Assembly: GCF_001245615.1 (NCBI RefSeq)
Contig: NZ_CWKH01000002.1
Location: 1,364,001 to 1,428,000, forward strand
DNA from: Mycolicibacterium neworleansense
GTDB lineage: Bacteria > Actinomycetota > Actinomycetes > Mycobacteriales > Mycobacteriaceae
DNA: 64,000 bases
Direction: 5' to 3'
Part shown: one piece after another, positions 20,201-28,743 of the stretch
How the letters are laid out: the number at the start of each line of letters is the position of its first letter
Position numbering within the stretch: the stretch's first letter is position 1
Translations under genes and position numbers: made by a program
Notes under the pieces: generated by a model
Databases searched by the model: none
Seen by the model: only the letters and a program-made list of their open reading frames with translations
Told to the model about the DNA's origin: nothing

Positions 20201-21178
20201 CTAGACCGTCAGCAGGATCTTTCCCGACACCTCACCGGAGGCCAGCAGTTCGTGGGCCCGTTGGGCCTCGGCGATGGGCAGTTCGGCGCCGATGATGGGC
20301 CGCACCCGTCCGTCGCCGATCATCGGCCAGACGTGGTCGAGCACCGCCCGCACGATCTCGCCCTTGCCGCCGGGTCCTTCGACCGGCCGGGGACGCAGTG
20401 AGGTGGCGATCACCCCGGCCCGCTTGCCGAGCAGCTTGGCGATGTTCAGTTCGGCCTTGATGCCGCCCTGCATGCCGATGATCACCAGGCGCCCGCCGAT
20501 GGCCAGGGCATCGACATTGCGGTCCAGGTAGGCCGCACCCATGATGTCGAGGATCACGTCGGCCCCGGCACCGTCGGTCTCGGCCCGCATCCGTTCGACG
20601 AAGTCCTCGTCGCGATAGTTGATGGTGATGTCGGCGCCCAGGTCGCGGCACAGCGCGAGCTTGTCCGCCGAACCGGCTGTCACCGCGACCCGGGCGCCGA
20701 GCGCGCGGGCGACCTGAGTCGCGTGGGTGCCGATGCCGCTGGCGCCGCCGTGCAACAGGACGAGCTGACCGGCCGTCAAACCCGCCGTCATGACCAGATT
20801 CGACCACACCGTGCAGGCCACCTCAGGCAGTCCCGCGGCCTCGCTGAGAGCAACGCCATCGGGTAATGGCAGTACCTGTGCGGCCGGTACGGCCACGTAT
20901 TCGGCGTACCCGCCGCCGGCGAGCAATGCGCACACGGGTTGCCCAACTGACCAGTCGGTAACATTCGCGCCGAGGGCGGCAACGGTGCCCGAAACCTCCA
21001 ATCCGATCACCTCACTGGCGCCTGGCGGGGGCGGATACTTGCCCGCCGCCTGCAGCAGATCGGCGCGATTGACGCCCGCGGCGTGGACCCGGATCAAAAT
21101 CTCGTCGTTTGCTGGTTCGATATCAGCGACGTTTTCCCAGGTCAGATGGCCATCGGCGGAGGCGGCAATTGCATGCAT
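20201..21178 (-). CDS. Zinc-independent NADPH:quinone oxidoreductase (MDR family, Rv3777-like)
   Basis: About 325 aa, medium-chain dehydrogenase/reductase of the QOR/PIG3 subgroup. The substrate-binding half begins HAIAASADGHLTWENV, and the Rossmann motif HGGASGIGTHATQVA marks the NADPH site; no structural zinc cysteines are seen. The ATG at 21178 is preferred over the GTG at 21187 because a leaderless -10 box (TAGCGT) ends 7 nt before it. It is divergent from a MarR regulator that may control it. Confidence 0.87.
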   Translation of the reverse strand: MHAIAASADGHLTWENVADIEPANDEILIRVHAAGVNRADLLQAAGKYPPPPGASEVIGLEVSGTVAALGANVTDWSVGQPVCALLAGGGYAEYVAVPAAQVLPLPDGVALSEAAGLPEVACTVWSNLVMTAGLTAGQLVLLHGGASGIGTHATQVARALGARVAVTAGSADKLALCRDLGADITINYRDEDFVERMRAETDGAGADVILDIMGAAYLDRNVDALAIGGRLVIIGMQGGIKAELNIAKLLGKRAGVIATSLRPRPVEGPGGKGEIVRAVLDHVWPMIGDGRVRPIIGAELPIAEAQRAHELLASGEVSGKILLTV

Positions 21179-21185
21179 TTTTTCC

Positions 21186-21191
21186 ACGCTA
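21186..21191 (-). promoter_or_regulatory. Leaderless -10 box TAGCGT
   Basis: On the minus strand TAGCGT ends 7 nt before the ATG at 21178; it overlaps the alternative GTG. Confidence 0.5.
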
Positions 21192-21232
21192 CAAGCCTTC
21201 TATTTCCCAAGCGCAGCAATACTGACGTCCCT

Positions 21233-21238
21233 TACGAT
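21233..21238 (+). promoter_or_regulatory. Leaderless -10 box TACGAT
   Basis: TACGAT ends 7 nt before the ATG at 21246. Confidence 0.5.
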
Positions 21239-21245
21239 TGCGCCC

Positions 21246-21758
21246 ATGGCGGGGATGATTGCGGGGCGCACGGCTGGAGACATGCCGGGCCTGGACATCG
21301 CCGAGCAGAGGTCATGGCAGAACTACCTCGACTCGGCGTTGCGAATGTATGCGACCTTGAACCGGTCGCTGGTGGATGCGCATCATCTGACCCTCAATGA
21401 TGTGCGCCTGCTCGATATCTTGGACAAGTCGTCGACCGGCTCGGCGCGGATGGGTGACCTGGCCGAACGGCTGATGTCGCTGCCCAGTCGCGTGACCCGG
21501 CAGATCCGGCGGCTGGAAGTTCAGAACCTGGTGACCAGGTGTGCCAGTCCCGACGATGGTCGCGGGGTGGTGGCTTCGATCACCGAAGAGGGCAGGGCCG
21601 CCGTCCGTGAGGCGATGGTGACGTACGGGCAGGGTGTCCGTTCGCACTTTCTCGGTAGGCTCTCGCGTCCGCAGATCGCGGCGATGGGGGAGAACTGCCG
21701 CCGGATCAGCGTCGCACTGAAGAACGGAGCGCCGCCCGCTCACATCGGTCGGGTGTGA
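21246..21758 (+). CDS. MarR family transcriptional regulator
   Basis: The 170-aa protein has the MarR winged helix: DVRLLDILDKSS, then GDLAERLMSLPSRVTRQIRRLE (recognition helix), then the wing SPDDGRGVVASITEEGR. The start at 21246 is supported by a leaderless -10 box. It is divergent from the quinone oxidoreductase gene, the usual arrangement for a MarR protein and its target. Ligand unknown. Confidence 0.85.
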   Translation: MAGMIAGRTAGDMPGLDIAEQRSWQNYLDSALRMYATLNRSLVDAHHLTLNDVRLLDILDKSSTGSARMGDLAERLMSLPSRVTRQIRRLEVQNLVTRCASPDDGRGVVASITEEGRAAVREAMVTYGQGVRSHFLGRLSRPQIAAMGENCRRISVALKNGAPPAHIGRV

Positions 21759-21777
21759 AGCCCGTACTCTTGTCGGC

Positions 21778-21864
21778 GGTGGCGTGGCAGAGCGGCCTAA
21801 TGCACTCGCCTTGAAAGCGAGAGACGGCTAACACCGTCCGGGGGTTCAAATCCCTCCGCCACCG
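21778..21864 (+). tRNA. tRNA-Ser(TGA)
   Basis: 87 nt. Acceptor arms GGTGGCG / CGCCACC, anticodon stem CTCGC/GCGAG with loop CTTGAAA (anticodon TGA), a long serine variable arm, and the T-loop GTTCAAAT. CCA is not encoded. The 3' end is directly followed by a broken integrase gene, so this tRNA is a likely integration site. Confidence 0.95.
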
Positions 21865-22016
21865 CTCTTACCAGCGCCGACGCTCGGGTCGCGGGTCCGC
21901 CCGCGGATTACCTCCCGGTTGATGTGACACAAGGTGACACATGAGCCCCGGTATCGGTCTCGGCGTCTCGTTCGACGCGGCTGGTCTCACCGAATTTCTA
22001 CGGTGAGGTAGGACGC

Positions 22017-22705
22017 ATGAAGATCCCGAGTTACGTGACGGGTGCGCGAGTTCGATTCCGGTCGCCGTTACGAGGTGCGGCTCGAGTGACCGGTCCCGAC
22101 GGAGTACGCCAGCAACAGCGGCGGCGGTTTCGCACGTTGAAGGAAGCCGTTGACGCGTACGCGAAGGTGACCTCGGAGAAGAGCGTCCGGAACGTTCACC
22201 GCGCCGTCGGAACTCACGGTGAAGACGGCGTGCGAGACCTGGCTGGCCGGCAAGCTGATCAAGCCCACGACGCACAGCGCGTACTCCGCCGCGCTCGCCC
22301 CGATCATCGAGAAGTACAGCGACCGCCCCGTGCAGGAGATCGTCAAGGCCGACGTGGAGAAGCTCGTGGTGGAGCTGCGTGACGGTACCGGTCCGCGCGG
22401 CGTGTGGGCGCGCACCTCGATCAACCCGATGCTCGCGCGGTGGCGCAGCGTGTGGAAAGACCTTCAGGCTCAAGGCATCTTGCCGAGGGACGTGATCGGC
22501 TTGGTCGAGCCGCTGCGGCGGCCGTCAGGCGCACAGGATCTGAAACTCGACGACGTGCTTTCCGAGGCGGAGGTGGAGCAGCTGATCGACGCCCACGCGG
22601 TGTCCGCACCGGCTGCCGACGCCGACTCGAAGATGGTGCGCGAGATGTTCGTGCACCTGGCGCTGCTGGGTCTGCGGCGCGGTGAACTGGCTGGGCTCCG
22701 GTGCG
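22017..22705 (+). pseudogene. Tyrosine recombinase (phage-type integrase) remnant
   Basis: Parts of one integrase occur in different frames. An N-terminal DNA-binding segment (RVTGPDGVRQQQRRRF, then LKEAVDAYAKV) lies in one frame. The SAM-like core domain and the beginning of the catalytic domain (KTACETWLAGK, KPTTHSAYSAALAP, LALLGLRRGELAGLR) lie in another, from about 22213. It breaks off around 22700, before the second catalytic Arg, His and Tyr, and joins unrelated coding sequence. It is inactive, but it explains how the island arrived at the tRNA. Confidence 0.85.
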
Positions 22706-22949
22706 TCTTTCCCATCCGGGTGAGGACGATGTTCAACTCGATGTCGAGTTCGCCATCGCGGTTCCGCCGGAGCCGCGCGTTGTCAACACCAGGTTCGGAT
22801 CCATCGACGCTCCGGGCAGCATCCATACCGACTTCCTGATCCACCCCAGAGGCTGGACCATCGATTCCAGTAGCGAGGGAACACGTTTCACCAACATCGC
22901 GACCGGCAGAGGCATGTTCGTCAGCATCGAGAACGTGTACGCATTCTGA
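22705..22949 (+). pseudogene. 3' fragment of a small secreted protein gene
   Basis: About 80 residues with no start codon of its own. Its end (GWTIDSSSEGTRFTNIATGRG, then VSIENVYAF) matches the C-terminus of the intact secreted protein at 32700-33149 (GWAVEAFNDGTRFTNNRTNEG, then VSVTDVHSL). It appears joined to the broken integrase by deletion or recombination. Confidence 0.65.
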
Positions 22950-23075
22950 GTGACCCCGTGCGTTGCGCCTAGAACCGTCCGCGCACGGCGGGAAGCCAAC
23001 GAGCTGCCTGTCACCCGCCGCGTACCTTCACGCTGTGCGCCATTCCACGTCACCGCCCGGTCCGTCGGTCCCTGC

Positions 23076-23081
23076 TAGCGT
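23076..23081 (+). promoter_or_regulatory. Leaderless -10 box TAGCGT
   Basis: TAGCGT ends 7 nt before the ATG at 23089. Confidence 0.5.
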
Positions 23082-23088
23082 CACCGGC

Positions 23089-23427
23089 ATGAGCGGTGAG
23101 GAACGCAGTGACGCCGCCCCGGAGGAACGCGGCCGGCTGATCGGCGCACGTGTCCTGGTCGGCGTCACCTACCGTGACGGAGAGCGGAGTTCCTCGATTC
23201 AGCTGTACGGCACCGTCACTCGTTGCGACGATGAGGTGGTCGAAATCGAGGGCCCCGGCGGCGAGACCTTCACACTTCCGCCGGCACCCGAGTCGTTCAG
23301 CCCCGCTCCACCGGGCGAATACCGGTTGCGGTCCACCGGGGTGGTCATCACAGACCCCGACTACCTGGCGACGTGGACGGTGGACGGTCAGGAACACGAT
23401 CCCTACCCGTACCGCCCGCGAACCTGA
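23089..23427 (+). CDS. Hypothetical protein (112 aa)
   Basis: An acidic protein with a charged N-terminus and a predicted small beta-rich domain (LIGARVLVGVTY, IQLYGTVTRCDDEVVEIEG), ending in a Pro/Tyr-rich tail. No family recognised. A leaderless -10 box supports both the start and expression. Confidence 0.6.
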   Translation: MSGEERSDAAPEERGRLIGARVLVGVTYRDGERSSSIQLYGTVTRCDDEVVEIEGPGGETFTLPPAPESFSPAPPGEYRLRSTGVVITDPDYLATWTVDGQEHDPYPYRPRT

Positions 23428-23485
23428 CTACGGCACAAAGAAGCGGACGAGGAAGTAGTCCCACCGCCCTGTCACTCACCGCGCG

Positions 23486-23491
23486 TAGCCT
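23486..23491 (+). promoter_or_regulatory. Leaderless -10 box TAGCCT
   Basis: TAGCCT ends 6 nt before the GTG at 23498. Confidence 0.45.
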
Positions 23492-23497
23492 CCCGCC

Positions 23498-23737
23498 GTG
23501 GGTATCACCCGGCACGCCGTCCGTATCCACCTCAGCACCCGGATCACGCCGGCCGGCTCGACCGAGTGGACCGTCGAGTTCACCGTCACTGAGCACGGCC
23601 GGGAGAGCTCCTTCGTCACGCACCACGCTGCCGAGGCCGAGGCCCGGCAGTTGGTACAGAAACTCTTGGCGGATCGGCTACCCGGTCTCACCGTCGAGGA
23701 GGTCTATTTGGAGGAATTGGGCGCTCAACCTCGTTGA
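23498..23737 (+). CDS. Hypothetical protein (79 aa)
   Basis: Small protein with two predicted beta strands (VRIHLSTRI, WTVEFTVTEHG) and a helix (EAEARQLVQKLLADRL). No family recognised. The -10 box at 23486 supports a leaderless start. It lies 90 nt before the kinase gene. Confidence 0.5.
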   Translation: MGITRHAVRIHLSTRITPAGSTEWTVEFTVTEHGRESSFVTHHAAEAEARQLVQKLLADRLPGLTVEEVYLEELGAQPR

Positions 23738-23827
23738 CGAGGTGCACGAGGCCGGGCGCGCTCTTTCCCCGGGTGAACCAGCTCCGGATCTGGTCCCACG
23801 CGGCAACTCACCTGCCACACTCACAGC

Positions 23828-25765
23828 GTGCAAATCACCGCGATCGCGGGGTACCGCGTCATCCGGCAGCTCGGTGCGGGCGGGATGGGGCAGGTCTTCC
23901 TTGTGCAGCACCCGCGCCTACCGCGGCAGGATGCGCTGAAGCTGCTCGACGCCGGGGTCTCCCGCAACGATGACTTCAAGGTGCGGTTCCAACGCGAGGC
24001 GGACCTGCTCGCCCAGCTGAGCCACCCGAACATCGTCACGTTGCACGACCGCGGCGAGTTCGAGGGCCGGCTGTGGATCACGATGGAGTACATCGACGGC
24101 ACGGATGCCTCGGAACTGGTCAAGGCAGACGGTCCCCTCGACCCCGACCTTGCGGTCCAGCTGGTAGGTGCCGCGGCCGCGGCGTTGGACTACGCCTGGC
24201 GCAAGCAACGCGTGACGCACCGCGATGTGAAGCCCGCGAACATCTTGGCTGGCATCGACGAGACCGACAGCGGCCCACAGATCGAGTCGGTGAAGCTCGC
24301 CGACTTCGGCATCGCCAAGGCGGCCGGTGAGTCCACCTCGTTGACGTCCACCGGGATGACCATCGGGACGATGCAGTACATCTCGCCGGAGGCGATCGAG
24401 GGCGAGGAGGTCGACAACCGGTCCGACATCTACTCCCTGGGCTGCACCGCGTTCCACCTACTCACCGGGCAGCCGCCGTTCACGGGAACCTCGATCGCCG
24501 CGACGATGTCTGCGCACCTGACCAAGCCGGTGCCGTCCGTCAGCACGGTCAACCCGCGCCTGCCGGAGGGCATGGACGCGGTCTTCGAACGGGTGCTGGC
24601 CAAGAGCCCCGACGACCGGTACCAGTCCTGTGCGGAGTTCGTCACCGCGCTGCAGGAGGCAACCGGCGGGGAGGTGCACTATCCGGCGTCCGCACAGACG
24701 CTCGCCGCGGCGACGTTGGCGAACTCCGGCGCCGGGGACCCGGACGCGCCGACGAAGCTGCGGAAGGGCGAGGCGAAACCAGCGGGACCGTCGAAACCTC
24801 GGACGGTGCCGATCGCTGCGGCGGTGGTGGTGACGGTAGCGGTCGCTGCGACGGCGGTCGGCATCTACGTCACCCGTGGTGGGAGCGATGAAGCCGCGGC
24901 GCCCGCGGTCAGCACGGCGGAGACTTCGACAACGGCAACCGTGACCCCTCCGGCAGCGGGGCAGGCCGCGCCGCTGCCCGACAACCCATCACCAAACGCA
25001 GGCTGCCCAGGCACCGCCACTGCTCACCACGACCTCGAGCATCCCTATCTGGGCCGGATGCGGGTTTTCGTCATCCCGCAGACACCGTCGTACGGCGCCG
25101 CGGTCGGTAACGGCGCCTGCATCTCAGCTGTGACCGCTGCCGGCTCGGTTCTCATGCCGATTCCCGTCAAGTTCGGCTACAGATTCGAGTTGGCCGAGCC
25201 AGCGACCGATCTCACCGGCAATCTCTTCATTCGCTACCACGGCGGCGGAGCTCACGACCCTGCAATGGTTCTGGTGTTGGTCCCGACCGCACAGGGGTTC
25301 AGGACCATCGGTGAGGACATGCTCGACACCGAGCTGATCGGTCCCGGCGTCGACGGACGCTACGTGCTTCGCGAACACCAGAACGACTGCACACCCTCGT
25401 GTGCCGACGGGACATGGACCGACAAGGACTTGCATTGGGACGGAAGCGGTTACGTCGGGGAGGACAAGCCGGCAACGCCCGCGGTCACTTCGACCCGCAC
25501 CGTGGTGACGACGACCACTGGAGCTCCCCTCCTGTACGAAGGCAAGCCGTGCACCCCGGCTGAGTCCGGCGATGTATCACCCGATGGCACGCTGTACTGC
25601 AGCATGGAGACCGGTTCGTGGAGAGACAAGACCCACCAGAGTCGGCCGGCGGTCCAGGTCGGGTCGGCGTGCAGCGAGCCCGGGGCGCGCGCTCGTGTCG
25701 TGCAGACCGATGGGATCGCCACCTGCAAGGCAGACCTGAACGGCGACTTGGTGTGGGGCTGGTGA
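23828..25765 (+). CDS. Membrane serine/threonine protein kinase with extracellular domain
   Basis: The 645-aa PknB-like kinase has catalytic Lys38 (DALKLLD), the HRD Asp at about 133 (HRDVKPANIL), DFG at about 159 (ADFGIAKA) and the APE-like segment YISPEAIEG. The kinase domain covers about residues 9-280. A Pro/Lys-rich linker and one membrane helix (about 324-348) follow, then a Thr-rich extracellular region of about 295 residues. The end contains two spaced Cys-pair modules (GKPCTPAESG, GSACSEPG) of unknown ligand. All active-site motifs are intact. GTG start. It lies in an accessory island next to a type VII secretion locus. Confidence 0.88.
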   Translation: MQITAIAGYRVIRQLGAGGMGQVFLVQHPRLPRQDALKLLDAGVSRNDDFKVRFQREADLLAQLSHPNIVTLHDRGEFEGRLWITMEYIDGTDASELVKADGPLDPDLAVQLVGAAAAALDYAWRKQRVTHRDVKPANILAGIDETDSGPQIESVKLADFGIAKAAGESTSLTSTGMTIGTMQYISPEAIEGEEVDNRSDIYSLGCTAFHLLTGQPPFTGTSIAATMSAHLTKPVPSVSTVNPRLPEGMDAVFERVLAKSPDDRYQSCAEFVTALQEATGGEVHYPASAQTLAAATLANSGAGDPDAPTKLRKGEAKPAGPSKPRTVPIAAAVVVTVAVAATAVGIYVTRGGSDEAAAPAVSTAETSTTATVTPPAAGQAAPLPDNPSPNAGCPGTATAHHDLEHPYLGRMRVFVIPQTPSYGAAVGNGACISAVTAAGSVLMPIPVKFGYRFELAEPATDLTGNLFIRYHGGGAHDPAMVLVLVPTAQGFRTIGEDMLDTELIGPGVDGRYVLREHQNDCTPSCADGTWTDKDLHWDGSGYVGEDKPATPAVTSTRTVVTTTTGAPLLYEGKPCTPAESGDVSPDGTLYCSMETGSWRDKTHQSRPAVQVGSACSEPGARARVVQTDGIATCKADLNGDLVWGW

Positions 25766-25907
25766 ACACCCAGCCCGAGCCGTCGCGGTACATGTAGCCG
25801 ACCGGGCTGCCGTCCACCAGGATTCGGTCGGTCGCCATGCAGCCGTCGCCTGGAGCGAGGCCCGGCATGATGTCTTCGGCTGGCAAGTAGAACTTCTTGT
25901 TCGCCAC
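25752..25907 (-). pseudogene. Truncated DUF2185/Imm33-like immunity protein gene
   Basis: The first about 50 residues (MANKKFYLPAEDIMPGL, then CMATDRILVDGSPVGYMYR, then DGSGW) look like the N-terminal half of the DUF2185/Imm33 family, which is often found as immunity proteins beside polymorphic toxins. The frame then runs antisense into the 3' end of the kinase gene and loses similarity, so the domain is cut at the point where WRFF would be expected. It lies on the same strand as, and downstream of, the toxin-like locus. Confidence 0.5.
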
Positions 25908-25916
25908 CCCTATCCG

Positions 25917-26972
25917 CTAACGACCGTCGGCGTCCCCGCGCGGGAACACGAGCGCCGGGTCGACCGTACGGGCCAGTGCTCGCTGTATAGACCGCAGCAG
26001 CGCCAGGGCTTCCGGGTCGGTGAACGGGCTGACCAACTCGAATTCCACCCCGGCGCCGAACATGTCGCTGGCCCAACTGATCTCGGCGAGGAACTGGATA
26101 CGGGACCAGTCCCTTGTCGACAGCTCCGGCCTGTCACGGCCCAGCTGGTCCCGGAGCCGGGCTAGATCGGCGTCGAAGTCGGCCCTGCCGGTGTAGCCGA
26201 GTGCTTCGATAGGCAGCGGCCGCCCAGAAGCGATCCCACCCCACACCGACAACGCGGTGGCCAGGAACCGCTTCTGCTCCCTGGACAACACCGGGCCGGC
26301 AGCAGCCTCGCGTCGCAGCTGCTCGCCGTGGTCGGCGACCGCCGCCGCGACTTCATCCGGCGTGGACCCGATGTGTGCGATGAACGCGTCGCTGGTGGCT
26401 GTGGTCAGCGCACCGATCCCCGGACCGAGCCGCATCCGTGTTCCGGCGGCCGCCGCGAAGATCTGCTCGACCACCAGCCCCTTACCGGGTTCGGCCGAGC
26501 CCCGAAGGTGCGTGCAGTACTCGACCCACAACGACTCGTTGCTCAACGTGATGTAACCGCTGGACCGCACTCCGGACAGTCCCGGCAGCTTCGGCAGCAC
26601 GATCTCGCTGGTCCGGATTCCCTCGGCGTTCCAGTCTCGAAGGCTCTTGTCCGCGTGGGTGACCAGTTGAGCGGGGTCCGGCACACCGGTGAACCGGAAC
26701 GCGCTCAGCGCCTGCAGTCCCGCCCATCCGGGTCGGCCCTCGACCGTCGTTCCCACGACTCGCAGCGGCGTCGCGGCGTCATCAGCGATCGTCAACGCCC
26801 GCCACCCGGCAGGTACTGGGGTGTCGGTCAGCCATGACGCCTCCGCGGGGGCTAACGGAGCCCACCCACGCACCTGCGCCGAGATGAAGTCCAGCAGCGA
26901 GGACTCACCCAGGACACGGCCCCACGGGGACTGGCCCCCATGTCGGTCCCCGAACGCGGCGGTCTCACTCAT
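25917..26972 (-). CDS. Hypothetical protein (351 aa) companion of the T7SS effector-like gene
   Basis: Not confidently recognised. The first half (PVPAGWRALTIADD, FRFTGVPDPAQLV, YITLSNESLWVEY) has the feel of a small alpha/beta domain like those of LpqN-type proteins, but without a signal peptide. The second half is helical and charged (DEVAAAVADHGEQLRREAA, REQKRFLATALSVWGG). It is 57 nt downstream of the effector-like gene on the same strand, so it may be a chaperone, accessory or immunity protein. Confidence 0.5.
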   Translation of the reverse strand: MSETAAFGDRHGGQSPWGRVLGESSLLDFISAQVRGWAPLAPAEASWLTDTPVPAGWRALTIADDAATPLRVVGTTVEGRPGWAGLQALSAFRFTGVPDPAQLVTHADKSLRDWNAEGIRTSEIVLPKLPGLSGVRSSGYITLSNESLWVEYCTHLRGSAEPGKGLVVEQIFAAAAGTRMRLGPGIGALTTATSDAFIAHIGSTPDEVAAAVADHGEQLRREAAAGPVLSREQKRFLATALSVWGGIASGRPLPIEALGYTGRADFDADLARLRDQLGRDRPELSTRDWSRIQFLAEISWASDMFGAGVEFELVSPFTDPEALALLRSIQRALARTVDPALVFPRGDADGR

Positions 26973-27029
26973 CGCGCATCACCCCGATCCCAGGTTCCAA
27001 CATCCGCATCTCCTTCACGACCATCACAC

Positions 27030-28313
27030 TCAGCCCGGCGACAACAGCAGAAACGCCAGTATCCCGGCAAGACCCAGGCCGCCCACCGCCGCCGCAGGGG
27101 CGCTCACCTGACCCGGGCTCAGATCCACACCCGGGCCGGGCATCAGTGGGGTGTTCGGGAGGATGAGCGGTCCCACCGGCGACGCCGGCAAGGGAGGAGC
27201 CGAGGGGTTGGCCAGCCACGGCGGCAGCCCATTCGGATCTGCGGGCAGCGGCGGCGGTAGTGGAGCGGGGACGTGCGGAGCGGGTGCCGGCACAGGGGCC
27301 TCCACCGGGTGCGGCACCGTAGGCGGCAGGTTCGGGGGCGCGCTGATGATGGGAGCCGCCCCGGCGCCGCCGATCAGCCGCAAGAACTCGTCGAACCCTC
27401 CGGCCGGCCGGTAGACGGTGCCCCCGTCCGCGGTCAGCGGGTCGTGGATAACCACGATCCCGTCCTTGTAGATGGCGGTCGATGATCGTCCCGGGATCTG
27501 ACCCACGTGCAGCGACGGATCGGATAGTGGGTTGCCGGTGAGCATGTCGTGCACCACTTTGGCCAGCTGATCTTGCGTCATCCCCTTGAAGTCGCTGAGG
27601 TGCTTCTGCCAGGCGTGGCCGTAGGCGATGCGCTGTGCGTCCTCCATGACGGGGTCGTTGCTCCACCCGCCGGGTGGCTGGGGCAGACCCGGATCAGATG
27701 GTGGTGGGTCCAGCTTGAAGTGGTGGTCCACCAGCTGCACGTCATTCGATTCGGCGCCATGGCCACCCTCGCCGTCGAAGCGGATCCCTTCCAGATCAGC
27801 CGCTTTCGCCTGCAGGCGGTCGCCGACAAGCCTGTCGGCCTGCGCGAGCTGCTCAGCGGCCCAACGGATGTCCTCGGCGTGCTCCTTCGCGGCGCGGTTC
27901 CGCTCGACGATCGTGGTGATGTCGTAGCGGCGCCCGTCTGTCACCGAGAGGTCGTCGGCGACGTTGAACCCGTCGTCCGCGGCTGCGGTGATCGCCTGCA
28001 CGGCCTTGTCTCTCGCGGACTTGATGTCGAAGGCGCCATTCTCGGCGAGGGTGGCGGCCTCGCGCAGCACACCGCCCTGCCGGCCGACCACCGAGACGTC
28101 CGCGGTTACCCGGTCCAGAGCGGCGTCCTTCGCCACGCCCTCCCAGGTGGTGCCACCCGGCGAGTCGATGTTGCGGCGGTGCTGATCGAAGGCGTCCTCG
28201 CTGGCTGTGGCCGCGGTCCGCCAGTTGGTGGCCGCGGTGTCCAGGTAGGAGGTGTCCCAGTTCTCGATCTCCGCCCTCGTGGGCAGCGGAGCGGGTGCAG
28301 CCGCTGGGCTCAC
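27030..28313 (-). CDS. Type VII secretion effector-like multidomain protein with possible toxin domain
   Basis: 427 aa. The N-terminal helical domain (about residues 10-190) starts IENWDTSYLDTAATNWRTAA and contains GGTTWEGVAKDAAL, the WXG-like layout seen in Rv3899c-type mycobacterial proteins. A compact central domain (about 215-315) carries RIAYGHAWQKHLSDF, GRSSTAIYKDGIVVIHDP and GGTVYRP, resembling nuclease-like polymorphic toxin modules. This is an inference and the family is not named. A long Pro-rich linker and a hydrophobic C-terminus (GGLGLAGILAFLLLSPG) follow. Its start overlaps the stop of the EspC-like gene by 4 nt. Confidence 0.65.
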   Translation of the reverse strand: MSPAAAPAPLPTRAEIENWDTSYLDTAATNWRTAATASEDAFDQHRRNIDSPGGTTWEGVAKDAALDRVTADVSVVGRQGGVLREAATLAENGAFDIKSARDKAVQAITAAADDGFNVADDLSVTDGRRYDITTIVERNRAAKEHAEDIRWAAEQLAQADRLVGDRLQAKAADLEGIRFDGEGGHGAESNDVQLVDHHFKLDPPPSDPGLPQPPGGWSNDPVMEDAQRIAYGHAWQKHLSDFKGMTQDQLAKVVHDMLTGNPLSDPSLHVGQIPGRSSTAIYKDGIVVIHDPLTADGGTVYRPAGGFDEFLRLIGGAGAAPIISAPPNLPPTVPHPVEAPVPAPAPHVPAPLPPPLPADPNGLPPWLANPSAPPLPASPVGPLILPNTPLMPGPGVDLSPGQVSAPAAAVGGLGLAGILAFLLLSPG

Positions 28314-28591
28314 ACGGACACCGTGGCGTTGATGGAGTCGCGGCCGTCGGAGTCGGCGCTGTCGTAGCGGGCGCTGCTTACCGAGAGGTCACCGGCCTGG
28401 CCGGTCATCCGTGCCGACTGGCGGCTCTGCGTGGACGCGAGCGCGGCGTTCATCGCGGCCACACCGCCCGCACTCGGCTGGGAGGAGGTCGGGTTGCTGG
28501 CCGCGGGGCTGGTCAGGCCAGCGACGACGCCGGTGCTGCTGTTCGCAGCCCTACGCAGACCAGCCGCGTCGACCTGAAGTTCGTTTGCCAT
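28310..28591 (-). CDS. EspC-like (T7SS ESX secretion target) small protein
   Basis: A 93-aa helical protein beginning MANELQVDAAGLRRAA. It resembles the EspC / DUF2580 family of ESX-secreted partners: Leu- and Ala-rich first helix, SAGGVAAMNAA turn, second helix ending in a short acidic tail with YDSADSDGRDSI. Such partners pair with and carry the larger effector to the ESX machine. It overlaps the effector-like gene by 4 nt, so both are translated together. Start at 28591; the longer frame to 28615 lacks support. Confidence 0.7.
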   Translation of the reverse strand: MANELQVDAAGLRRAANSSTGVVAGLTSPAASNPTSSQPSAGGVAAMNAALASTQSRQSARMTGQAGDLSVSSARYDSADSDGRDSINATVSV

Positions 28592-28743
28592 GCCAATCCC
28601 CCAACCGGCGTACACCTGCTCGTGAGCCTAACTCAGGATTTGCGCCCACCCGTGCGCGAGATCGGTCATGGGACGGACTGAAACTCGGTGGAACCGATCG
28701 CCGCCAGGGTTGTCTCGCCTTGTTCTGGTCCGGCGGACCCGGC

